Positions 1 through 4,753 of a DNA stretch of 7,125 nt are shown in pieces (position 1 is the first letter of the stretch; each line of letters begins with the position of its first letter). Origin of the DNA: JAICLL01 sp035252155. Lineage in GTDB: Bacteria > Planctomycetota > Planctomycetia > Pirellulales > JAICIG01. A model generated the notes under the pieces. It was given only the letters and a program-made list of their open reading frames with translations, had not been told where the DNA came from and did no database searches. The translations under genes were made by a program, and so were the position numbers. The stretch is taken from positions 1-7,125 of the forward strand of contig DATFDL010000432.1 in assembly GCA_035252155.1 (NCBI GenBank). Reading direction: 5' to 3'.

Positions 1-33
1 CCACGCCGGTCGGGGATTTCGCGCGCCCGGTTT

Positions 34-73
34 CCCAGCCATGAATGGCTGGGCTACGCAAAACGGTGCCGCC
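34..73 (+). repeat. Palindromic repeat with conserved tail, copy 1
   Basis: A perfect 9-bp stem (CCCAGCCAT at 34-42, ATGGCTGGG at 45-53) closes over the two bases GA. It is followed by the tail CTACGCAAAACGGTGCCGCC (54-73). The copy at 6295-6334 has the same architecture and a nearly identical tail. In the stems the only difference is a C/G swap with its compensating change, so base pairing is kept. This marks it as a dispersed REP-like element rather than a gene-specific terminator; no T-tract follows. Confidence 0.75.
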
Positions 74-144
74 CGAAAAGCTCAGCCGGCCCGTGTTGGA
101 ATGCGCGCCGAGAATGTCGGCCAATCGTCCTTCTCCCCGCATCG

Positions 145-164
145 TCCCAAAAAACTGGCTTGGA
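145..164 (+). repeat. 20-bp direct repeat, copy 1
   Basis: TCCCAAAAAACTGGCTTGGA occurs here and again, identical, at 254-273. The flanks of the two copies differ. It is not inside a gene and has no internal dyad, so it looks like a short dispersed intergenic repeat of unknown role. Confidence 0.7.
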
Positions 165-253
165 GGGTTTCCCGGCTGAAAATTGCACAATTTGCATTCC
201 CTGACCCCCTGCCCTGAATCCGGACCCCTTTTCTTCCGCCCCTCCCCGCAGCT

Positions 254-273
254 TCCCAAAAAACTGGCTTGGA
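254..273 (+). repeat. 20-bp direct repeat, copy 2
   Basis: Identical to 145-164, with starts 109 bp apart. It lies 22 bp before the octamer tract that starts at 296, so two repeat types are stacked immediately upstream of the ParB-like gene. Confidence 0.7.
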
Positions 274-295
274 TATGTTTTCGGTCGGATTTCCT

Positions 296-335
296 CTTCT
301 CCGCGTCTCCCCATCTCCCCCTCTCCGCGTCTCCC
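296..335 (+). repeat. Octamer tandem repeat (CNTCTCCS type)
   Basis: Five consecutive 8-base units read CTTCTCCG, CGTCTCCC, CATCTCCC, CCTCTCCG and CGTCTCCC. The strand is almost purely pyrimidine. The same octamer type recurs at 2290-2345, so this is a family of short tandemly repeated sequence rather than a local low-complexity accident. No function can be read from it. Confidence 0.65.
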
Positions 336-375
336 CTGCCTGGCACTGCGCGCCGCTCCGCATTAGGCTTGCAAC

Positions 376-1281
376 ATGCCAACGAAAACCAGACTCGCTA
401 TCCGCCCTCCCCGCACTCCCTACAAACACCTCCTGCCGCCGCTGTCGAGCGAAGAGCTCGCGGCCCTTCGCGCCAGCATCCAAGCCAATGGTGTATTACA
501 ACCGGTCATTCTCGACGAGCTCAACAACGTGCTCGACGGGCACAACCGCCTGGCGATCGACCCGAACGCGCCGCGGCGCGTGATCCGCGGCCTCTCCGAA
601 GCAGAGAAGCGCGCGTTCGTCTTCGCCTCGAACATGGCCCGCCGCAACCTGTCGCCGGCCCAGAAAAAGGCGGCGCTGGCCGCCATGAAGGCCGTCGCCC
701 GTGCCTTGCGCGAAGAAGATCCCAAGAAAAACACGCAGAAGCGCATCGCCGAGTTGCTCGGCGTCTCACGTGCCTGCGTAGAGAAGTGGTTCCAACGCCG
801 CGGGGCGTTGCACAATCAGACATGTCTGAAATCGGCCGATACGCTACGCGAGTCAGACTTCTTGGCCGACGCCCGCATCACGATCCCTCACAAAATCCGC
901 CCGGCGATTGTCAAACGCTGCGAGTCCGGCGAGCCGCTGGCCACGATCGCCGCCGACTTCAAGGTCGCCAAATCGACCATCAGCCGCATCTACCGGCGCC
1001 ACTTGGCCGACCGGCGGGCCGCGGCCCAGGCCAAACGTGATGTCGCCCGGGCCGCCTCGCTCGGCGATCAAAACATCATCGTCGGCGACTATCGCCATAC
1101 CGGGCGCGTGCTGGCCGACGGCTCGGTCGATCTGATCTTCACCGACCCGCCGTTCGCCAAACAGCACATCCCACGCTTGGCGGCGGCGATCACGGCGGGT
1201 ATTGGACAGAAGGTAACGAAGAAAACCGACAAAAGAGGCGCCGTCCCTCGCCTTCCGCGAGTGGTTGGGTTATCCCGATGA
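376..1281 (+). CDS. ParB-like protein with truncated DNA methyltransferase domain
   Basis: The predicted 301-aa protein begins with a ParB-like nuclease/DNA-binding fold (about residues 15-62: SSEELAALRASIQANGVLQPVI, then DGHNRL in place of the usual GERR motif). A KorB-like helix-turn-helix follows near 121-140 (QKRIAELLGVSRACVEKWF), then a second HTH near 170-208 (resolvase-like, GEPLATIAADFKVAKSTISR). Residues 231-260 match the start of an N6-adenine/N4-cytosine methyltransferase domain, with the catalytic DPPF at 257-260. ParB-methylase proteins of phage and plasmid type normally continue for well over 100 residues past this motif. Here the frame runs into basic sequence without family character from about residue 270 and stops. 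The methyltransferase is therefore expected to be inactive, and the gene is probably a decayed remnant of mobile origin. DNA binding by the N-terminal part could survive. The ATG at 376 is chosen because the ParB match starts directly after it; no clear ribosome site is seen. Confidence 0.75.
   Translation: MPTKTRLAIRPPRTPYKHLLPPLSSEELAALRASIQANGVLQPVILDELNNVLDGHNRLAIDPNAPRRVIRGLSEAEKRAFVFASNMARRNLSPAQKKAALAAMKAVARALREEDPKKNTQKRIAELLGVSRACVEKWFQRRGALHNQTCLKSADTLRESDFLADARITIPHKIRPAIVKRCESGEPLATIAADFKVAKSTISRIYRRHLADRRAAAQAKRDVARAASLGDQNIIVGDYRHTGRVLADGSVDLIFTDPPFAKQHIPRLAAAITAGIGQKVTKKTDKRGAVPRLPRVVGLSR
816..829. repeat. Perfect 14-bp palindrome inside the ParB-like gene
   Basis: TCAGACATGTCTGA is a perfect dyad with no spacer. 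It lies in the linker coding between the two helix-turn-helix regions. A third TCAGAC half-site lies at 853-858. It could be a binding site for the ParB-like protein itself or a chance palindrome; the sequence alone does not decide. Confidence 0.3.
1195..1240 (+). repeat. Probable repeat fragment at the breakpoint of the methylase gene
   Basis: The purine-rich stretch around ATTGGACAGAAGGTAACGAA looks unlike the flanking GC-rich coding DNA. It begins where the ParB-methylase reading frame loses family character. Its style matches short intergenic repeats often seen in planctomycete and related genomes; that is recollection, not a search. It is a likely cause or scar of the gene truncation. 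Confidence 0.35.
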
Positions 1282-1379
1282 TCGTGGCTCACGGCGGGAA
1301 AGCGGGGCCGCTCCATTCGAGTGCAACATTACGTCGTGCTGATGTGCGGCTATGGCGTCGTGCGCAATGCGGTTTCGCG

Positions 1380-2222
1380 TCAATCGCGACGGCCTCGAAG
1401 GCCATGCTCCGACGGCGGCTGCTTCGCCGCCACCAGCTCCCGCCAGATTAGGCGGGGGAAAATCAGGGCGTCGCGGAGGTAACGACGGGCGAGACGACGC
1501 GGCTCGCGGGCGACACGATAGAACCATTCCAGGCCGCAGCGGCGCATCCAACGCGGCGCGCGGCGGCGATGACCGGCGAGAAAGTCGATCGTCGCGCCGA
1601 TGCAGAGCGCCACCGGCGCGGCGATCTGCTGGCGGTGCTCATACACCCACAACTCTTGCTTGGGGGCGCCCAGGCCGACCAGCAGCAAATCGGGCCGCGA
1701 CGCTTCGATCGCTTCTAGGAGCTCGGCGTTTTGCCAGACGTCGCGCTCAAAACCGCGGGGCGGACTGGCCGTCGCCACCACTTCGACCGACGGCCAGGCG
1801 GCGTGTATGTTGCGGGCGGCGCGGCCGGCCACGCCAGGCTCGCCGCCCAACAAGAACACGCGCAACGGGAAATCGTTGTCGTGCGCGGCTTGGAAGAGTG
1901 CCGGAACCAGGTCGCTGCCGGCAACGCGCTCGGGCAGGCCGCGGCCGAGCAGTCGCGACACCGCGACCAGCGGCGCGCCGTCGGCCAGCACCAACCCGGC
2001 TTCGGCATACGCCACACGCAGCGCCTCGTCGGTTTGCAGCATCACCACATGATCGACGTTGGGCGTCACCACATAATGGCAGTCGCCGTCGCGCTGCTCG
2101 ATCCAGGCCAGCACGTGCGCCACGGCTTCGTGCATGCGCACGGCGTCGATCTCCACGCCGAAGAGACGGACGCGCGGCGGAGCCTGTGGTACTTCTGTCA
2201 GCGTTGATTGAACGAGGGTCAT
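1380..2222 (-). CDS. WecG/TagA/CpsF family (GT26) glycosyltransferase
   Basis: A 280-aa protein of full family length. Enzymes of this family transfer a sugar (ManNAc, ManNAcA, glucose or similar) from a UDP-sugar to a polyprenyl-diphosphate-linked acceptor at the inner face of the membrane, an early step in making a surface polymer. Diagnostic blocks are present in order: TPNVDH at 53-58 with the likely catalytic Asp57, ADG at 80-82, FLLGGEPG at 123-130, VGLGAPKQE at 182-190, FLAG at 214-217, RAPRWMRR at 221-228 and GLEW at 230-233, followed by an arginine-rich C-terminus that in TagA-like enzymes helps membrane association. The ATG at 2222 fits the usual N-terminus; only a weak GAG-type ribosome site precedes it. 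It lies 51 bp downstream of the GT4 gene in the same direction, so the two are probably co-transcribed. The exact sugar cannot be told. Confidence 0.93.
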   Translation of the reverse strand: MTLVQSTLTEVPQAPPRVRLFGVEIDAVRMHEAVAHVLAWIEQRDGDCHYVVTPNVDHVVMLQTDEALRVAYAEAGLVLADGAPLVAVSRLLGRGLPERVAGSDLVPALFQAAHDNDFPLRVFLLGGEPGVAGRAARNIHAAWPSVEVVATASPPRGFERDVWQNAELLEAIEASRPDLLLVGLGAPKQELWVYEHRQQIAAPVALCIGATIDFLAGHRRRAPRWMRRCGLEWFYRVAREPRRLARRYLRDALIFPRLIWRELVAAKQPPSEHGLRGRRD

Positions 2223-2237
2223 AGGTTCTCAGAGGGG

Positions 2238-2345
2238 GGAGCATGGGAGAAGGGGGGAGGGGAGCAGTTTTCACTACCCGATTTCTTCCCTGCTCCCGTG
2301 CTCCCCTGCTCCCCTGCTCCGCGTCTCCGCGTCTCCGTGTCTAGT
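2238..2345. repeat. Octamer-based inverted repeat between the two glycosyltransferase genes
   Basis: A purine-rich arm at 2238-2267 (octamers such as GGGAGCAT, GGGAGAAG, GGGAGCAG) is the imperfect reverse complement of a pyrimidine arm at 2290-2320 (CTGCTCCC, GTGCTCCC, CTGCTCCC, CTGCTCC). They are separated by a 22-nt loop. Further octamers of CGTCTCCG type run on to 2337. The stop codon of the GT4 gene (2274-2276) lies in the loop, and the pyrimidine arm codes for that protein's tail. An RNA hairpin of about 30 bp or an intramolecular triplex (purine/pyrimidine mirror-like arms) is plausible. No T-tract makes it a classical terminator. Confidence 0.7.
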
Positions 2346-3527
2346 TTTCGCCCACCTTCCATCACTCGCCAGCACGCGCCGATAGACCTCGGCCACGCCG
2401 GCGGCCATGCTCTGGTCCGAAAACGACTCAGCCTGCCGCCGCTGGGCGCTGGCGCCCAGACGTCGCCCATCGACGGCGCCGCGCATCAGGCTCTCGAGGG
2501 CGTCGGCCAGCGCATCTACGTCGCCAGGCGGAACGACCAGCCCGTCAAGGCCGTCGCGCAGCGCTTCGGGCACGCCTTCGACGCACGTGGCGACCACCGG
2601 CAGGCCGGCCGCCATCGCCTCTAACAGCACCATCGGCAAGCCCTCGCCAAACAAGCTGGGCAGCACAAAGGCGTCGATCTGCTCCAGTTCTCGGTCGACG
2701 TCGCTGGCAAAGCCCGTCCATTCGATCTGTTGGTCGATTTCCAACCGCTCGGCGAGTGCTTTGATCTGACGCTCGTATTCCGGCGTTTCAAAGGGTCCGA
2801 TCGCGCGCAGTCGAGCTGGGCAGCCGCGCCGCCGCAACTCGGCCAGGGCATGGAGCAAGACTTCCAGTCCCTTGCGCGGTCGAAAGAGCGCGACGCAACC
2901 GAGCGTCCAGGTGCCCGTCGGCGGGCGGCGTCGCCGGCGTGGTCCACCCGCCGGCACGCCGTTGTGAACGACGCAGAGGCGACTGGCGCGAATTCCGATT
3001 CGCCGAGCATAACGAGCCAGGCTTTGCGAAACGGCGATCACGGCCGCGGCCCGCGAGACGCAGAAGCGTTCGCTGGCGGCGTTGAGCCAATTGCGCAGGC
3101 GTTGGGTGCTGTCGGCTGCGGTGGGGCTGTGCAGATGATGCACCACCGGCACGCCGGCCCACGCCCCGGCCAGATGCCCGACCAACGCTGCGCGGGGCGT
3201 GTGCGTGTGGACCAACGCGTACTGGTGCTCGCGAAGTATGGCCGCCAGCCGCCGGGCCGGCCGCAAGTCAAGCCGGCCGTGCATCGCGACGTTGAAGAGC
3301 GGCGCCTGCCTCGCCTGGCGCTGGGCCGCGAACCGGTCGAGCTTGACGCAGGCAAAACCAACCTCGAAGCCGAAATCCGCCAGCCGCATGGCAAGCAGGT
3401 CCTGGACGCGCTCGGCCCCGGCGTAGTGTTCGCCATTGATGACGTGCAGCACGCGCGCGGTCGGCGGGGCGGGGGCGACGGCGCGCCCGGCGGCACGAGT
3501 TATGTCGGCAAAAGCAGCGTCACGCAC
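2274..3527 (-). CDS. GT4 family glycosyltransferase
   Basis: A 417-aa GT-B fold retaining glycosyltransferase of family 4, likely adding a nucleotide-activated sugar to a lipid-linked or surface glycan in the cytoplasm. The N-terminal acceptor domain starts with RVLHVINGEHYAGAERV (25-41), including the glycine-rich loop typical of GT4. The linker contains VVHNGVP (186-192). The donor domain has the phosphate-binding RPRKG (216-220) and the E-x7-E block FGEGLPMVLLEAMAAGLPVVAT (Glu295 and Glu303). Residues about 193-204 form an arginine/proline-rich insertion. Residues about 395-417 are encoded by octamer repeat DNA and do not look like a normal GT4 end, so the original stop was probably lost to the repeat. 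The GTG start at 3527 is used because an in-frame stop lies five codons upstream and the match begins soon after; no strong ribosome site is seen. The WecG-type gene follows 51 bp downstream, suggesting a polysaccharide operon. Confidence 0.9.
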   Translation of the reverse strand: MRDAAFADITRAAGRAVAPAPPTARVLHVINGEHYAGAERVQDLLAMRLADFGFEVGFACVKLDRFAAQRQARQAPLFNVAMHGRLDLRPARRLAAILREHQYALVHTHTPRAALVGHLAGAWAGVPVVHHLHSPTAADSTQRLRNWLNAASERFCVSRAAAVIAVSQSLARYARRIGIRASRLCVVHNGVPAGGPRRRRRPPTGTWTLGCVALFRPRKGLEVLLHALAELRRRGCPARLRAIGPFETPEYERQIKALAERLEIDQQIEWTGFASDVDRELEQIDAFVLPSLFGEGLPMVLLEAMAAGLPVVATCVEGVPEALRDGLDGLVVPPGDVDALADALESLMRGAVDGRRLGASAQRRQAESFSDQSMAAGVAEVYRRVLASDGRWAKTRHGDAETRSRGAGEHGSREEIG

Positions 3528-3583
3528 GGCGCCATCGTCTTAGGCGGAAAAGGAGTACCCCACAAGTTTAGGTTATGAATGGA

Positions 3584-3605
3584 GGGCTGGGGGCTAGGGC
3601 TCGGG
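3584..3605 (+). other. G-quadruplex motif
   Basis: Four G-runs (3584-3586, 3589-3593, 3597-3599, 3603-3605) are separated by loops CT, CTA and CTC. This satisfies the standard G3+N1-7 quadruplex pattern. It lies about 60 bp upstream of the GT4 start, with the G-rich strand being the template strand for that gene. The GGGCTAGGG-like wording also suggests a dispersed repeat. Confidence 0.5.
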
Positions 3606-3655
3606 TGTGGCGCGACTTGACGGTCAGCCGCCCGCCACCGCCCAAAGGGGCCGAT

Positions 3656-3682
3656 GGTGGGACTCGTTTCACTCGTCCCACC
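3656..3682. repeat. Hairpin repeat GGTGGGAC/GTCCCACC
   Basis: Two perfect 8-bp arms (3656-3663 and 3675-3682) flank an 11-nt loop containing TTTC. From memory, this type of hairpin with a GAGTGAAAC-like centre on the minus strand recurs in intergenic DNA of planctomycete and some other genomes. That was not checked by search. No T-tract follows, so a terminator role is not supported. Confidence 0.6.
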
Positions 3683-3690
3683 CTACGCCT

Positions 3691-3781
3691 CTGTAGGGAA
3701 CGCCCTCCGTGGCGTTCCGCGAGGGGCGGGTTGACGTCGACCTGCAGTTCGCGCCAGCGCCACGGAGGGCGTTCCCGACAG
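3691..3781. repeat. Inverted pair of a palindromic repeat
   Basis: Positions 3691-3714 and 3758-3781 are reverse complements over 24 bp with one mismatch; the inner 19 bp (GGGAACGCCCTCCGTGGCG at 3696-3714) are perfect. The left copy is itself a hairpin, with GGAACGCC (3697-3704) and GGCGTTCC (3711-3718) around a 6-nt loop. The arrangement is two copies of one repeat in opposite orientation, 43 bp apart, able to form one long stem or separate hairpins. Confidence 0.75.
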
Positions 3782-3804
3782 ACATTCGTAGGAAAAATGC
3801 CTTG

Positions 3805-3844
3805 CATTCCGTTTCCTGCGCTGCGAACGGAATGAATTCCGTTC
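3805..3844. repeat. Overlapping alternative hairpins built on ATTCCGTT
   Basis: CATTCCGTT (3805-3813) can pair with AACGGAATG (3826-3834). The middle segment GAACGGAAT (3825-3833) can instead pair with ATTCCGTTC (3836-3844) over the two bases GA. The two pairings exclude each other. The second hairpin has the same 9-bp stem and two-base purine loop design as the repeats at 34-53 and 6295-6314. It sits directly before the possible -10 box at 3854. Confidence 0.55.
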
Positions 3845-3853
3845 CACGAGCGA

Positions 3854-3859
3854 TATACT
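3854..3859 (+). promoter_or_regulatory. Possible -10 box for the small-gene/nucleotidyltransferase unit
   Basis: TATACT matches the sigma-70 -10 consensus at five of six positions and lies 35 bp before the ATG at 3895. No good -35 hexamer is found at 16-18 bp spacing; that place is taken by the hairpin at 3825-3844. The assignment is tentative. Confidence 0.3.
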
Positions 3860-3894
3860 GTCCGTAGCTGATCCCGCGCAAACTGTTCGTTGCG

Positions 3895-4161
3895 ATGAAC
3901 GATTCAAGCCCCCTGGAACCGATTTCGCCTGCCGATCTGACGCCACGGCCGCCCGCAGGGGCCACGGCGGCGCAGTGCGTCGAGATGTGGATCGACCTGA
4001 TGAACGCCTGCGACGAGTTCCTGTTGGCGCGGCTGCGGCGCGAGGTGGGACCCGATGGCGACGTGATGGCGGCTTATCGCGAGTGGTATCGTAAGGACCG
4101 CGAAGAACACGACCGGGCGATCTTCCGCATGCTCGAACGGCTCGACCGCGTCTCGGAGTAA
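3895..4161 (+). CDS. Small protein of unknown function, 88 aa
   Basis: Not assigned to a named family. The protein has a short proline-rich start (residues 1-21), then a mostly helical, strongly charged body. MWIDLMNACDEFLLARLRR (about 31-49) is amphipathic, and the C-terminal half (REWYRKDREEHDRAIFRMLERLDR) is a long charged helix that could form a coiled coil or bind a partner. There is no signal peptide or membrane segment, so it should be cytoplasmic. Codon use with GC-rich third positions supports a real gene. It ends 12 bp before the nucleotidyltransferase start and is surely co-transcribed with it. That pairing hints at an antitoxin or accessory subunit, but nothing in its own sequence proves this. 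The ATG at 3895 is the first good start; no clear ribosome site is visible. Confidence 0.75.
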   Translation: MNDSSPLEPISPADLTPRPPAGATAAQCVEMWIDLMNACDEFLLARLRREVGPDGDVMAAYREWYRKDREEHDRAIFRMLERLDRVSE

Positions 4162-4173
4162 GTTCGCAATTAG

Positions 4174-4753
4174 ATGGTTGCCGACGTTTTACTGACGACG
4201 CTGCGCCAAGTATGGCAAACGCTTGAGGCATCGGGCGCGCGGCTAGCCGTGATGGGTGGCTTGGCCCTGGCTTCGTGGAAGCACGTGCGCGCCACGCGCG
4301 ACGTCGATCTCTTGGTGGAAGTGCCTGCTGACGACGTCGACCGTCTGCTGGCAGTTCTGCGCCGCCGACATCGAGCCGCGGCGCCGGCCAGCGGTGAGCC
4401 ATCTGGGAAAGCTGCGGATTATTCAGAGCATGTACGAGCCGCCCGGCGCGCTGATGGATCTGAATGTCGACCTTCTGCTGGCCGATTGCATCTATCAGCG
4501 ACAAGCGCTCGATCGCCGCGTGCCCGAAGAATTGGCGGGACTGAATCTGTTCATCCTGGCATGCGAAGACTTGATTCTGCACAAGCTGCTGGCGGGGCGT
4601 ATGATCGACCGGGCCGATTGCGTGGCACTTTTGCGACTGCAACGAGCGGAACTCGATTGGGCGTATCTGAAGAATTGGGCCGCGCGCTTGGCGGTTTCTG
4701 ATGGCTTAGCGGAAGCCTGGGCCGAGGCTTTCCCCGGCGAGCAGGCGCCGTAA
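4174..4753 (+). pseudogene. Nucleotidyltransferase (MNT/AbiEii-like), split by a one-base frameshift
   Basis: Two overlapping frames together give one 192-aa nucleotidyltransferase. Frame 1 (4174 to about 4362) encodes residues 1-63 with the signature GG (28-29) and DVD (Asp43, Asp45) of the Pol-beta type active site. From about 4364 the next frame continues with the third likely metal ligand in LNVDLLLA (Asp99) and the EDLILHKLLAGR...DR.D block (131-148) typical of AbiEii/DUF1814-like and related stand-alone nucleotidyltransferases. One extra base in the GC-run CGCCGCCGA (4360-4368) explains the break. Both halves are otherwise free of stops, so the change is recent or a sequencing error. 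If read straight, frame 1 ends at 4701 with unrelated arginine-rich sequence. Such enzymes transfer NMP groups to tRNA, proteins or small molecules and often act as toxins or in HEPN/MNT pairs. The substrate here is unknown. The 88-aa gene lies 12 bp upstream. Confidence 0.75.

Larger units (their letters stand above)
1..375. other. Intergenic region rich in repeats, no gene
   Basis: No convincing coding sequence is seen on either strand. The minus-strand open frames here are built from repeat DNA. The stretch holds a palindrome with a conserved tail (34-73), two copies of a 20-bp direct repeat (145-164 and 254-273), a small AT-rich hairpin with arms 180-185 and 188-193 around a two-base loop, and an octamer tract (296-335). 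It leads directly into the ParB-like gene at 376. No promoter with both consensus boxes could be identified. Confidence 0.6.
3528..3894. other. Divergent intergenic region with repeat cluster
   Basis: This 367-bp region separates the minus-strand GT4 gene from the plus-strand small gene and should contain both promoters. It is filled with structured elements: a G-quadruplex motif (3584-3605), a hairpin repeat (3656-3682), an inverted pair of a palindromic repeat (3691-3781) and overlapping hairpins (3805-3844). Short frames on both strands here are repeat-derived and are not called. Confidence 0.6.

Noticed and set aside
1..375. CRISPR array
   Set aside because: The repeats are of different types, only two copies of the 20-mer are present, and there is no regular spacer pattern or cas gene.
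1270..1551. Small minus-strand gene downstream of the GT26 gene
   Set aside because: It overlaps the 3' part of the GT26 gene in another frame and is proline/arginine-rich; no support as a protein.
1352..2224. Plus-strand open frame of 290 codons
   Set aside because: It is antisense to the clear GT26 gene, is arginine-rich and low in complexity, and matches no protein style; a GC-rich shadow.
2730..3578. Plus-strand open frame of 282 codons
   Set aside because: Antisense to the GT4 gene, whose motifs are unmistakable on the minus strand.
4360..4368. Programmed ribosomal frameshift in the nucleotidyltransferase
   Set aside because: There is no slippery heptamer or downstream pseudoknot at the site, and this enzyme family is not known to use recoding; a mutation or sequence error is simpler.
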